64,000 bases of DNA. Source: Actinomadura sp. DC4 (GTDB taxonomy: Bacteria > Actinomycetota > Actinomycetes > Streptosporangiales > Streptosporangiaceae). The stretch lies in NCBI RefSeq assembly GCF_030406325.1, contig NZ_JAUEQY010000001.1, positions 434,001-498,000 of the forward strand, given 5' to 3'. Below the pieces are notes generated by a model. That model made no database searches, had not been told where the DNA came from, and was given only the letters and a program-made list of their open reading frames with translations. A program made the position numbers and the translations under genes. Shown here one piece after another: positions 54,361-62,603 of the stretch (position 1 is its first letter; each line of letters starts with the position of its first letter).

Positions 54361-55707
54361 CTACTTGGCCGCCGGGCAGGGCGGGAACAGGCCCCGGGTG
54401 CCGGTCGGATACGCCGACGGGTCGCTGAAGCGGCAGCCGAAGTCCGGCTCGGCGACCAGCGACGGGTTCGTCACCGCGTCTCCGGCCGGCCGCCTGCCGC
54501 CCCGTACCCAGCCGGCCAGGTCGTCCCACGCCCGCCCCGCCTCGGCGGGGGAGAACTCACAGTGGGACGCGCTCCGGATGGCCCGCTGCACGACCAGCCC
54601 GGACAGGTGGTGGCCGGCGACCTCGGACCCGTACGCCTGCTCCATCGAGAACGGGACGAACATGTCGCCCAGCCCGTGCAACGTCAGCGTCTTGGCGGTC
54701 GGGAAGCCGAAGATCCGCGGGATCTGCGACAGCCGGGGCGAGTACCGGTCCGCCGGGTCGGCGACCGGGATCCGGCGCACCGTGCGGTTCACCGCGACGG
54801 GAGTGTCCGGCCGGTAGACGGTGTGGACGTTCGTCGCGAGCTGCCCGGGGTCCTCGGACAGGCTGGTGCCGGTCGGCGGGGCGCCCAGGCCGAACAGGAA
54901 GTCCTTCCACACCGAGAACGCCGCCTCCGCGCCCGGCCGCGCCCCCCCGGACCGGTTCACCGTGATCGCGCGCAGCTGCTTGCCCAGGGCGTTCGTCGTG
55001 TCCGGGCCGCCCGGCCGCAGGCCGTCCAGGCCGAGCGCCGTCTCGATGCGCGGCACCGCGTTCGTCAGGTAGTCGGCCGGCGGGGGATAGGCGTCGACGC
55101 CGGCCAGGTCCTGAGCGACCGTGTTGTAGTCGAGGAAGAAGTCGAACAACCGGTCGTCGCCGAGCACCCCGCACATCGGCAGCGCGCCGGCGTACTGGAA
55201 GGGGTACTGCTCCAGCGACCGGCCGATGACGTGCCCGCCCATCGAGACGCCCGCGATGTAGGTGCGCCGTGGCCGCTGCCGCAGTCGCGCGAACAGGCCG
55301 GCCAGGTCGTGGGTGCCGACGACGCCCGCGCGCACGTCGTACCCGTTGTCGGCGTAGGAGGAGGCGGCCCACGCGTAGCCCTCGCCGACGAGCTTCTGCC
55401 GCAGGCCGAAGTCGGGCGTGTCGACGGTCAGCACCGTGTCCTGGCCGCGGTAGCCGTGCGCCCACATCACGAGCTCGCCGTTCCAGTGCGGCGGGATCTC
55501 GATGTCGTACGCGGCGTGGTGGTACACCCCCTGGCGTACGGTCGTCGGCCCGCCCGCGGTCGTCAGCGGGGGCAGCGGCGGATTGCTGATCGTGTACGGC
55601 GGCAGCGGCCGGTCATCGGGTACGGAGGCGGCGGCCGAGGGGGCGGCGCCGAGCGACAGGACCATGGCGGCGGACGCCGCCACGGACAGGAAACGGCGAA
55701 GGCGCAT
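54361..55707 (-). CDS. Secreted alpha/beta hydrolase
   Basis: A 448-residue secreted enzyme. Residues 1-28 are a signal peptide (basic RLRR, hydrophobic core, AAA-type cleavage). The fold shows an oxyanion-region HG in MWAHGYRGQD, the nucleophile Ser155 in AGVSMGGHV, an acid candidate in LHGLGDMFVPF and a histidine in SASHCEFS. It resembles secreted prolyl-aminopeptidase or esterase-like hydrolases, but lacks features that would settle the substrate. AGGAG lies upstream of ATG 55707. It is divergent from the SDR gene. Confidence 0.82.
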   Translation of the reverse strand: MRLRRFLSVAASAAMVLSLGAAPSAAASVPDDRPLPPYTISNPPLPPLTTAGGPTTVRQGVYHHAAYDIEIPPHWNGELVMWAHGYRGQDTVLTVDTPDFGLRQKLVGEGYAWAASSYADNGYDVRAGVVGTHDLAGLFARLRQRPRRTYIAGVSMGGHVIGRSLEQYPFQYAGALPMCGVLGDDRLFDFFLDYNTVAQDLAGVDAYPPPADYLTNAVPRIETALGLDGLRPGGPDTTNALGKQLRAITVNRSGGARPGAEAAFSVWKDFLFGLGAPPTGTSLSEDPGQLATNVHTVYRPDTPVAVNRTVRRIPVADPADRYSPRLSQIPRIFGFPTAKTLTLHGLGDMFVPFSMEQAYGSEVAGHHLSGLVVQRAIRSASHCEFSPAEAGRAWDDLAGWVRGGRRPAGDAVTNPSLVAEPDFGCRFSDPSAYPTGTRGLFPPCPAAK

Positions 55708-55908
55708 CGGAAGGACTCCTCGCGAACGACCGCCGGAGGCACGGCGGGGGGCTGGCCGCACCCTAGAGCCGCGCGGGCGGCCCGGCAAGATCTTCCCGGA
55801 CACACGTCCGGGAACGGCCAGGCCCGTACGCCGGAGGCCACCGGTTCCCGCGTCCTCGCAGCGTGAAACGCTCGTCGTGGACGTAAGGCGACACCCTGAG
55901 GAGAAGCG

Positions 55909-56673
55909 ATGTCAGATCGGCTGGATGGTACGGCGGCACTCGTGACCGGCGCGTCGAGCGGCATCGGCGCGGCGACGGCGGTGGAGCTCGCGGAGAAGGG
56001 CGCGGCCGTCGCGCTCGTCGCGCGGCGGGCCGAGCGGCTGGAGGAGCTCGCGGACAGGATCCGGGACGGTGGGGGCACGGCTCTCGTCCTCGTGGCCGAC
56101 GTCACCGCCGAGAAGCAGGCGCGCGCGGTGGTCGAGCGGGCGGTCACCGAGCTGGGCCGCCTCGACACGTTGATCAACAACGCCGGGGTGATGCTGCTCG
56201 GCCCGGCGGTGGACGCGCCGATGGAGGAGTGGCAGCGGATGGTCGAGGTCAACCTGCTCGGCCTGCTGTACACCGCGCACGCCGCGCTGCCGCACCTGCT
56301 GAGCGCGGCCGGGGACGGCCCGCGCCGCGTCGCGGACCTGGTGAACATCAGCTCGGTCGCCGGCCGGGTGGCCCGGTCGGGCAGCGCCGTCTACAACGCC
56401 ACCAAGCACGGCGTGGGGGCGTTCAGCGAGGGGCTGCGCCAGGAGGTCACCGGACGGCACGTACGCGTGTCGCTGGTCGAGCCCGGCGCCGTCGCCACCG
56501 AGCTGTCGGGGCACAACCGGCCGGAGGTGCTGGACGGGATCAAGAAGCGGTTCGCGGACGTCGAGCGACTGCAGGCCGAGGACATCGCGGACGCGATCGG
56601 CTACATCGTCACCCGGCCCCGCCACGTCGCCGTCAACGAGGTGCTCATCCGCCCCACCGAGCAGGAGGGCTGA
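55909..56673 (+). CDS. SDR-family oxidoreductase
   Basis: A 254-residue classical SDR. The cofactor motif TGASSGIG lies at 13-20, NNAG in LINNAGVMLLG, the catalytic Ser in NISSVAGRVA and Tyr-x3-Lys in AVYNATKHGV; ARRAERLEEL indicates NADP preference. The YNATKHGVGAFSEGLRQEVT pattern is that of the YdfG-like 3-hydroxy acid or serine dehydrogenase relatives. GAGGAGAAGCG precedes the ATG. A 134-bp gap separates it from the purine operon, so co-regulation is uncertain. Confidence 0.9.
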   Translation: MSDRLDGTAALVTGASSGIGAATAVELAEKGAAVALVARRAERLEELADRIRDGGGTALVLVADVTAEKQARAVVERAVTELGRLDTLINNAGVMLLGPAVDAPMEEWQRMVEVNLLGLLYTAHAALPHLLSAAGDGPRRVADLVNISSVAGRVARSGSAVYNATKHGVGAFSEGLRQEVTGRHVRVSLVEPGAVATELSGHNRPEVLDGIKKRFADVERLQAEDIADAIGYIVTRPRHVAVNEVLIRPTEQEG

Positions 56674-56807
56674 CCTGCCGGGGACGCGCTCGCCCCGCGA
56701 CACACGAAAAGTTGCCGGTATCGGGCGGTCCGGTTCGGAGATCTTCGGCTAGACCCCTGGTGACCGTGGTGTGTGTACTGGCGGTGACCGAGGATGAGGA
56801 GGACGCG

Positions 56808-57284
56808 GTGCGGTTCGACGCGCTGTCGCGCGCTGAGGCCGAGGCGGAGCTGCGCACGTGCTGTGCGTCGCGGCGCTGGGCGGCCACCGTCGCGGCCGGC
56901 CGGCCCTACGGCTCCGCGGAGGCGCTGTTCGCCGCGGCCGGCAAGGCCGTGCGCGACCTGGACTGGCCGGACGTGGAGGAGGCCCTGGCCGCGCACCCGC
57001 GCATCGGCGACCGCCCGCGCGGCGCCGGCCGCGAGTCGGCGTGGTCGCGCGGGGAGCAGTCCGGCGTCGGCGACGCGGACCGGGCGGCCTTCGCCGAGGG
57101 CAACGTGGCCTACGAGAACAGGTTCGGGCACGTGTTCCTGATCTGCGCGAGCGGGCGCGGCGCGGCTGAGATGCTGGCCGAGCTGCGCGAACGCCTGGGC
57201 AACGACCCCGCGGCCGAACGCCACGTCGTCCACGGCGAGCTGGTCAAGATCACCGAGTTGAGACTGAGGAAGCTCTTCGCATGA
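56808..57284 (+). CDS. OHCU decarboxylase
   Basis: A 158-residue 2-oxo-4-hydroxy-4-carboxy-5-ureidoimidazoline decarboxylase, which makes S-allantoin in the third step after uricase. It shows the catalytic His in AAHPRIGDRP, then SRGEQSGVGDADRAAFAEGN with the conserved Glu-Gln, YENRFGHVFLICASGRGAAE and ERLGNDPAAE, all diagnostic. GTG 56808 is preceded by GAGGAGG and begins directly at the domain; the frame is open further upstream but without family similarity. It overlaps the HIU hydrolase gene by 4 bp and is the first gene of the ureide operon. Confidence 0.93.
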   Translation: MRFDALSRAEAEAELRTCCASRRWAATVAAGRPYGSAEALFAAAGKAVRDLDWPDVEEALAAHPRIGDRPRGAGRESAWSRGEQSGVGDADRAAFAEGNVAYENRFGHVFLICASGRGAAEMLAELRERLGNDPAAERHVVHGELVKITELRLRKLFA

Positions 57285-57589
57285 GTCTGTCGACACACGT
57301 GCTGGACGCGGCGCGGGGGCGGCCCGCACGCGGGGTGCCCGTACGGCTGGAGCGCCGCGAGGGCGACGGCTGGACACGCGTCGCCGAGGGCCGGACCGAC
57401 GACGACGGCCGGATCGGCGACCTGCCGCCGCCGGAGAAGGGCACCTACCGGCTGGTCTTCGACACCGCCGGCCACTCCGACTTCTACCCCGAGGTGACGG
57501 TGGCCTTCAACGTCACCGATCCCGGCGAGCACTACCACGTGCCGCTGCTGCTCAGTCCGTACGCCTATTCCACCTACCGGGGGAGCTGA
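57281..57589 (+). CDS. uraH: 5-hydroxyisourate hydrolase
   Basis: A 102-residue transthyretin-like enzyme that hydrolyses 5-hydroxyisourate, the product of uricase. STHVLDAARGRPARGVPVRL is the N-terminal signature with the active-site His, DDDGRIGDLPP carries the conserved Arg region, and the protein ends YSTYRGS, the C-terminal YRGS that distinguishes HIU hydrolases from transthyretin. It is the usual length and overlaps both neighbours closely (ATGA at its start, one base before the uricase gene). Confidence 0.95.
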   Translation: MSLSTHVLDAARGRPARGVPVRLERREGDGWTRVAEGRTDDDGRIGDLPPPEKGTYRLVFDTAGHSDFYPEVTVAFNVTDPGEHYHVPLLLSPYAYSTYRGS

Positions 57590-57590
57590 C

Positions 57591-58457
57591 ATGTCACGGA
57601 GCCGGCTCGGCCCCAACCGCTACGGCAAGGCCGAGACCCACGTCGTACGGGTCACCAGGGACGGGGACACCCACCACATCCGCGATCTCACCGTCAGCGT
57701 CGCGCTGTCGGGGGACATGGAGGCGGTGCACCTGACCGGGGACAACTCCAACGTGCTCACGACGGACGCACAGAAGAACACCGTCTTCGCGTTCGCCCGC
57801 AAGCACGGCATCGAATCGCCCGAGGCGTTCGCGCTGCTGCTGGCCCGGCACTTCGTCGGCTCGCAGGCCGCAGTCCACCACGCGCGGGTCCGGGTCGAGG
57901 AGGACGCCTGGGAGCGCGTCGGCGACGGCGGCCACTCGTTCGCCCGGCGCGGCGGTGAGACCCGTACGGCCCTGGTCCACCACGGCGACGACGGCACGCA
58001 CGTCGTCTCCGGGCTGAAGGACCTGGTCGTGCTCAACTCCGGTGACTCGGAGTTCTGGGGGTACGTCAAGGATGAGTACACGACGCTCCCGGAGACCCAC
58101 GACCGGATCCTCGCCACCGAGGTCGCGGCCCAGTGGCGGCACGCGGACGTCGACGCCGACTGGGAGGAGTCCTATCCACAGGCGCGGCGGCACCTGCTGG
58201 AGGCGTTCGCCGGCACCTACAGCCTGTCGCTGCAGCAGACCCTGTACGCCATGGGCGACCGGGTCCTGGACGGGCTGCCCGGCGTCTGCGAGGTCCGCCT
58301 GTCCCTGCCGAACAAGCACCACTTCGTCGTCGACCTCGAACCCTTCGGCCTGGACAACGACAACGAGGTGTTCTTCGCCGCCGACCGGCCGTACGGGCTG
58401 ATCGAGGGCGCCGTCGTACGCGACGGCGCGCCCGACCCGGGCCCGGCCTGGAGCTGA
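57591..58457 (+). CDS. Urate oxidase (uricase)
   Basis: A 288-residue cofactor-free urate oxidase, oxidising urate to 5-hydroxyisourate. NRYGKAETHVVRVTRDG holds the catalytic Lys, LTGDNSNVLTTDAQKNTVFA the conserved Thr-Asp and Asn, and SLPNKHHFVVDLEPFGLDN with the Asn/His residues near the C-terminus is diagnostic, as is QQTLYAMGDRVL. The length is normal for actinobacterial uricases. It lies between HIU hydrolase and the oxidase subunit genes, so the whole urate-to-allantoin sequence is encoded together. Confidence 0.95.
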   Translation: MSRSRLGPNRYGKAETHVVRVTRDGDTHHIRDLTVSVALSGDMEAVHLTGDNSNVLTTDAQKNTVFAFARKHGIESPEAFALLLARHFVGSQAAVHHARVRVEEDAWERVGDGGHSFARRGGETRTALVHHGDDGTHVVSGLKDLVVLNSGDSEFWGYVKDEYTTLPETHDRILATEVAAQWRHADVDADWEESYPQARRHLLEAFAGTYSLSLQQTLYAMGDRVLDGLPGVCEVRLSLPNKHHFVVDLEPFGLDNDNEVFFAADRPYGLIEGAVVRDGAPDPGPAWS

Positions 58458-58458
58458 C

Positions 58459-59328
58459 ATGGAATTCCTGCAACCCGCCACCTGGGAAGACGCGCTCGCC
58501 GCGAAGGCCGAGCGGCCCGAGGCCGTGCCCATCCAGGGCGGCACGGACATCATGGTCGAGCTCAACTTCGACACGCGCCGTCCGGAGGTCCTCCTCGACC
58601 TCGGCCGGATCGGTGAGCTGACCGGCTGGGACACCGCCGAAGAGCGGCTGCGGGTCGGCTCGGGCGTGACGTACGCCCGGCTCATCGAGGGCCTCGCCGG
58701 CCGGCTGCCCGGACTCGCCCAGGCCGCGCGTACGGTCGGCTCGCCGCAGATCCGCAACCGGGGCACGGTCGGGGGGAACCTCGGCGCCGCCTCGCCCGCC
58801 GGCGACAGCCACCCGCCGCTGCTCGCCGGGGACGCGGTGATCGAGGTGGAGTCGCTGCGCGGCATCCGCATGATCCCGGCGGCCGACTACTACACCGGGG
58901 TCAAGCGCAGCGCGCTGGAGCCGGACGAGCTGATCCGCGCGTTCTGGATGGCGCCGGCCACCGGCGCGCAGCACTTCTCCAAGATCGGCACGCGCAACGC
59001 GATGGTGATCGCGGTCTGCTCGTTCGCCGTCGCGCTGCACCCGGAGGAGCGCAGGGTCGGCACGGGCATCGGCTCGGCCGCGCCCACACCGCTGCGCGCG
59101 GCCGCCGCCGAGGAGTTCCTGGCCCGCGAGCTGGACTGGGACGGCCCGCTGGACGAGGCGGTGGCGCGGGAGTTCGGCACTCTCGTCGCGTCGGCGGCGG
59201 CGCCCATCGACGACGTCCGGGGCACCGCCGGCTACCGCCGCCACGCCCTGTCGGTGATGGCGCGCCGGACGCTGACGTGGGCGTGGCACGACCACCGCGC
59301 CGGAGACTCGGGAAAGGGGGCGGCCTGA
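58459..59328 (+). CDS. Xanthine-dehydrogenase-type FAD-binding subunit
   Basis: A 289-residue FAD subunit of a molybdenum hydroxylase. PIQGGTDIMVELNF is the first flavin-binding loop and TVGSPQIRNRGTVGGNLGAA SPAGDSHPPLL the second, followed by the CO_dehyd_flav_C domain. It passes electrons from the 2Fe-2S centres to NAD+. Its gene overlaps that of the 2Fe-2S subunit (TGATG). The molybdopterin-binding subunit that should complete the complex is not found between here and the window end. Confidence 0.9.
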   Translation: MEFLQPATWEDALAAKAERPEAVPIQGGTDIMVELNFDTRRPEVLLDLGRIGELTGWDTAEERLRVGSGVTYARLIEGLAGRLPGLAQAARTVGSPQIRNRGTVGGNLGAASPAGDSHPPLLAGDAVIEVESLRGIRMIPAADYYTGVKRSALEPDELIRAFWMAPATGAQHFSKIGTRNAMVIAVCSFAVALHPEERRVGTGIGSAAPTPLRAAAAEEFLARELDWDGPLDEAVAREFGTLVASAAAPIDDVRGTAGYRRHALSVMARRTLTWAWHDHRAGDSGKGAA

Positions 59329-59798
59329 TGCGGGTGAGCTTCACGGTGAACGGATCGCGCGAGACCGCGGACGACGTCTGGGAGGGCGAGAGCCTGCTGT
59401 ACGTCCTGCGCGAGCGGATGGGCCTGCCCGGCTCGAAGAACGCCTGTGAGCAGGGCGAATGCGGCTCGTGCACGGTCTACCTCGACGGCACGCCGGTCTG
59501 CGCGTGCCTCGTGGCGGCCGGCCAGGCCGAGGGCCGCACGGTCCGTACGGTCGAGGGCCTGGCCGACGGCGACCGCCTGGCCCCGATCCAGGAGGCGTTC
59601 GTCGAGGCGGGCGCGGTGCAGTGCGGGTTCTGCACGCCGGGCCTGCTGGTCCAGGCGCACGACCTGATCGAGCGCGAGCCGAACCCCTCGGACGGGGAGA
59701 TCCGCGAGGCCCTCGCGGGCAACCTGTGCCGCTGCACGGGATACGAGAAGATCCTGGACGCCGTACGCCTCGCGGCGGCGCGGAAGGCGGCGGGATGA
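59328..59798 (+). CDS. Xanthine-dehydrogenase-type 2Fe-2S subunit
   Basis: A 156-residue protein with two 2Fe-2S clusters. The plant-type ferredoxin motif is in NACEQGECGSCTVYLDGTPV with a fourth Cys a few residues later; the second is the helical cluster in VQCGFCTPGLLVQAH and LCRCTGYEKILDAV. Such subunits carry electrons from the molybdenum site to FAD. ATG 59328 shares a base with the preceding stop, and its own stop overlaps the deaminase start as ATGA. Confidence 0.93.
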   Translation: MRVSFTVNGSRETADDVWEGESLLYVLRERMGLPGSKNACEQGECGSCTVYLDGTPVCACLVAAGQAEGRTVRTVEGLADGDRLAPIQEAFVEAGAVQCGFCTPGLLVQAHDLIEREPNPSDGEIREALAGNLCRCTGYEKILDAVRLAAARKAAG

Positions 59799-61135
59799 CG
59801 ATCGTCATCGAGCACGCCCACATCGCCCCGGTGGGCGCCCCGGAGATCGAGGACGGGCATGTCGTCGTCGAGGGCGACCGGATCGCCGCGGTCGGCGCCG
59901 GGCCCGCCCCGGCGATCGACGGGGCGCGGCGGATCGACGCCACCGGGCGCCTCGTGACGCCCGGCCTGGTCAACACCCACCACCACCTCTACCAGTGGGC
60001 GACGCAGGGTCTCCACCAGGACGCGACGCTGTTCGAGTGGCTCACCGGCCTGTACGACACGTGGGCCGGGATCGACGCGGAGGTCGTCCACGACGCGGCC
60101 CTCGCGGGGCTCGGCTGGCTGGCGCTCAGCGGGTGCACGACCAGCACCGACCACCACTACGTCTTCCCGAAGGGCCGCGGCGACCTGTTCGAGGCCGAGG
60201 TACGCGCGGCGCGCGAGGTGCACGTGCGGTTCCACCCGTGCCGGGGGTCGATGGACCGGGGCCGCTCCGACGGCGGGCTGCCACCCGACGAGGTCGTCGA
60301 GGACCGCGAGGAGATCCTGGCCGCCACCGAGGAGACCATCGACGCCTACCACGACGCGTCCTTCTCCTCGATGCTGCGCGTGGCCGTCGCGCCGTGCTCG
60401 CCGTTCTCGGTGAGCGAGGAGCTGATGACCGGCGCGGCCGCGCTCGCCCGCCGCAAGAGCGTGCGCCTGCACACCCACCTCGCCGAGACCATCGACGAGG
60501 AGGAGCACTGCCGTGAGCAGTTCGGCTGCACGCCCGGCGAGTACATGGACAAGCTCGGCTGGCTCGGCTCCGACGTGTGGTTCGCGCACTGCGTCCACCT
60601 GCACGACGCCGACGTCCGGCGGTTCGCCGCCACCGGCACGGGCACCGCGCACTGCCCGAGCTCGAACGGGCGGCTCGGCGCCGGCATCGCCCGGGTGAGC
60701 GACCTGCTCGCGGCGGGCGCGCCCGTCGGCCTCGGCGTCGACGGCGCCGCCTCCAGCGAGCTGACCTCCCTGGCCGGGGAGATGCACCAGGCCCTGCTCT
60801 TCCAGCGCGCGGTGCGCGGGCCCGCCGCCCTGAACGCCCGGCAGGCCCTGGAGCTGGGCACCATCGGCGGCGCGACCTGCCTCGGCCGCCAGGACGAGAT
60901 CGGCACGCTCGAACCCGGCAAGCTCGCCGACCTCGCGATATGGCGCGTCGACGGCTACCGCGCGGCCGTCGAGGACCCGGTCTGCGCGCTCGTGTTCGGG
61001 CCGGTCCCGCCGCTGGACCTGTTGCTCGTCGGCGGCCGTACGGTGGTCGAGGGCGGCGAGCTGCGCACGACATCGGAGGACCCGGCGCGGGCAGGGGAGC
61101 GGGCCCGGCGCCGGCTGCTCGGCGGCCGGTCGTGA
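59795..61135 (+). CDS. 8-oxoguanine deaminase-type amidohydrolase
   Basis: A 446-residue amidohydrolase of the guanine/8-oxoguanine deaminase group. Zinc ligands appear as His in VNTHHHLYQWATQGL, the catalytic Glu region in THLAETIDEEEHC, His in FAHCVHLHD and Asp in GLGVDGAASSE. SGCTTSTDHHYVFP and CPSSNGRLGAG are typical of 8-oxoguanine deaminases, which deaminate 8-oxoguanine to urate and so feed the uricase downstream in the pathway. Guanine or isoguanine deaminase activity is the alternative. It is coupled to the neighbouring genes by 4-bp overlaps on both sides. Confidence 0.85.
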   Translation: MTIVIEHAHIAPVGAPEIEDGHVVVEGDRIAAVGAGPAPAIDGARRIDATGRLVTPGLVNTHHHLYQWATQGLHQDATLFEWLTGLYDTWAGIDAEVVHDAALAGLGWLALSGCTTSTDHHYVFPKGRGDLFEAEVRAAREVHVRFHPCRGSMDRGRSDGGLPPDEVVEDREEILAATEETIDAYHDASFSSMLRVAVAPCSPFSVSEELMTGAAALARRKSVRLHTHLAETIDEEEHCREQFGCTPGEYMDKLGWLGSDVWFAHCVHLHDADVRRFAATGTGTAHCPSSNGRLGAGIARVSDLLAAGAPVGLGVDGAASSELTSLAGEMHQALLFQRAVRGPAALNARQALELGTIGGATCLGRQDEIGTLEPGKLADLAIWRVDGYRAAVEDPVCALVFGPVPPLDLLLVGGRTVVEGGELRTTSEDPARAGERARRRLLGGRS

Positions 61136-62265
61136 CCTCCGGGCACGTGATCATCGCCCCGGACAAGTTCAAGGGCTCGCTCGGCGCGCCGTCGGTGGCG
61201 CGGCACATCGCGGCGGGCCTGCGGAGGGCGCGGCCGGAGGTCCCGCTGGTCGAGCTCCCCGTCGCCGACGGCGGCGACGGCACCGTGGACGCCGCGGTGG
61301 CCGCCGGGTTCTCGCGGGTAGGCGCGCGGGTCACCGGGCCGACCGGCGAGCCCGTCGACGCCTCCTACGCCGTGCGCGACGACGTCGCCGTGGTGGAGCT
61401 GGCCTCGGCGTCCGGCCTGCGGGTGCTGCCCGGCGGAAGGCTCGCGCCGCTGACCGCCACCAGCCGGGGCACCGGAGAGCTCATCGGCGACGCGGTACGC
61501 CGGGGCGCCCGGCGGATCGTCCTCGGCCTCGGCGGCAGCGCCTGTACGGACGGCGGCACGGGCATGGCGGCGGCGCTGGGCGCGCGCCTGCTCGACGCCG
61601 ACGGCCGGGAGCTCCCGCCCGGCGGCGCGGCGTTGCGCGACCTGTCCCGGATCGAGGTCGCGGGCGGCTGGCCGCCCGAGGTCACGGTCGTCGTGGCGAG
61701 CGACGTGGACAGCCCGCTGCTCGGACCCCACGGCGCGGCGTACGGCTACGGCCCGCAGAAGGGCGCCGGGGAGGCCGACGTCCGCACGCTGGAGGCGGGC
61801 GTGGCCCGTCTGGAGGCGGTCGTCCGCCGCGACCTCGGGATCGAGGCGGCCGAGCGGCCGGGCGCGGGGGCGGCGGGCGGCGCGGGCTTCGCCGCGATGG
61901 TCTTCCTGTCCGCCACGGTCGAGCCGGGCATCACCTATCTCCTGGACCTGCTCGGCTTCACCGGCCACCTCGCGGGCGCGCGCCTGGTCGTCACCGGGGA
62001 GGGCGCGCTGGACTGGCAGACGCTGCGGGGCAAGGCCCCGGCGGGGGTGGCACGGGCGGCGGCCGCGGTGGGGGTACCCGTGGTCGCGGTGGCCGGGCGC
62101 AACTCCCTGTCGCCTGAGGAACTGCGGGAGGCCGGCATCCGCGGCGCGTACGCGCTGACCGACATCGAGCCGGACCCGGCGCGCTGCATGGAGGAGGCGG
62201 GCACGCTCCTGGAACGCCTGGCCGAACGGACGAGCGCGGAGTGGCTCGACGAGGCGGTCCGGTGA
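61132..62265 (+). CDS. Glycerate kinase
   Basis: A 377-residue type II (GarK/GlxK) glycerate kinase. It begins VTSGHVIIAPDKFKGSLGAP with the conserved APDSFKGS-like motif, and has VADGGDGTVDA, GLGGSACTDGGTGMAAALG, the GYGPQKGAG loop and DWQTLRGKAPAGVARAA. In ureide catabolism it phosphorylates glycerate formed from glyoxylate via tartronate semialdehyde. GTG 61132 overlaps the deaminase stop as GTGA. Its stop (62263-62265) overlaps the first of several degenerate copies of the allantoinase start. Confidence 0.92.
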   Translation: MTSGHVIIAPDKFKGSLGAPSVARHIAAGLRRARPEVPLVELPVADGGDGTVDAAVAAGFSRVGARVTGPTGEPVDASYAVRDDVAVVELASASGLRVLPGGRLAPLTATSRGTGELIGDAVRRGARRIVLGLGGSACTDGGTGMAAALGARLLDADGRELPPGGAALRDLSRIEVAGGWPPEVTVVVASDVDSPLLGPHGAAYGYGPQKGAGEADVRTLEAGVARLEAVVRRDLGIEAAERPGAGAAGGAGFAAMVFLSATVEPGITYLLDLLGFTGHLAGARLVVTGEGALDWQTLRGKAPAGVARAAAAVGVPVVAVAGRNSLSPEELREAGIRGAYALTDIEPDPARCMEEAGTLLERLAERTSAEWLDEAVR

Positions 62266-62603
62266 CCGGTTCGCACGACCTGGTCTCGCGGGCCCGGCCC
62301 GGCGCGACGCAGGGGCACGTCCGCACGGCGGGGTGGTCCGGTGACCGGTTCGTACGGGTTGAGCGTCCGGTCGCGGCACGTGGTGCCGCGAGGCGCCAAG
62401 CCGGCGTGGTGTGTGGAGGAGGCGGGCCTGCCGGTCAAGCCCTTGGTGGGATGGGATGGGGTGGGGTGGGGGTCGGTGACCGGCCGAGGGACGTGGTGCC
62501 ACGGCGCGCCGGGCCTTGCGGCGTCTGCACGCCGGGCCACGCCGGGCCGGCGCGGTATGGAGCGGGTTCTGCTGGTCGAGCGCTTGGTGGGGTGGTTCGG
62601 TGA
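62262..62603 (+). CDS. Doubtful 113-residue frame bridging glycerate kinase and allantoinase
   Basis: A frame opens with a GTG overlapping the glycerate kinase stop (GTGA) and closes with a TGA overlapping the allantoinase GTG (GTGA), so it fits the operon's overlap rule at both ends. It reads VTGSHDLVSRARPG at first, similar to the allantoinase opening VTDSYDLVVRSRR, then becomes Gly/Arg/Ala-rich low-complexity sequence without domain character. It more likely results from tandem duplication than encodes a useful protein, but it could keep ribosomes moving to the allantoinase start. Confidence 0.25.
   Translation: MTGSHDLVSRARPGATQGHVRTAGWSGDRFVRVERPVAARGAARRQAGVVCGGGGPAGQALGGMGWGGVGVGDRPRDVVPRRAGPCGVCTPGHAGPARYGAGSAGRALGGVVR
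62446..62472 (+). promoter_or_regulatory. G-quadruplex-like run in the leader before allantoinase
   Basis: Five runs of three to five G (62448-62450, 62453-62455, 62458-62461, 62463-62466, 62468-62472) are separated by only one or two bases (AT, AT, T, T). Short loops make a very stable quadruplex possible in the coding strand and mRNA. It lies about 130 bp before the allantoinase start within the duplicated leader. Confidence 0.5.
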
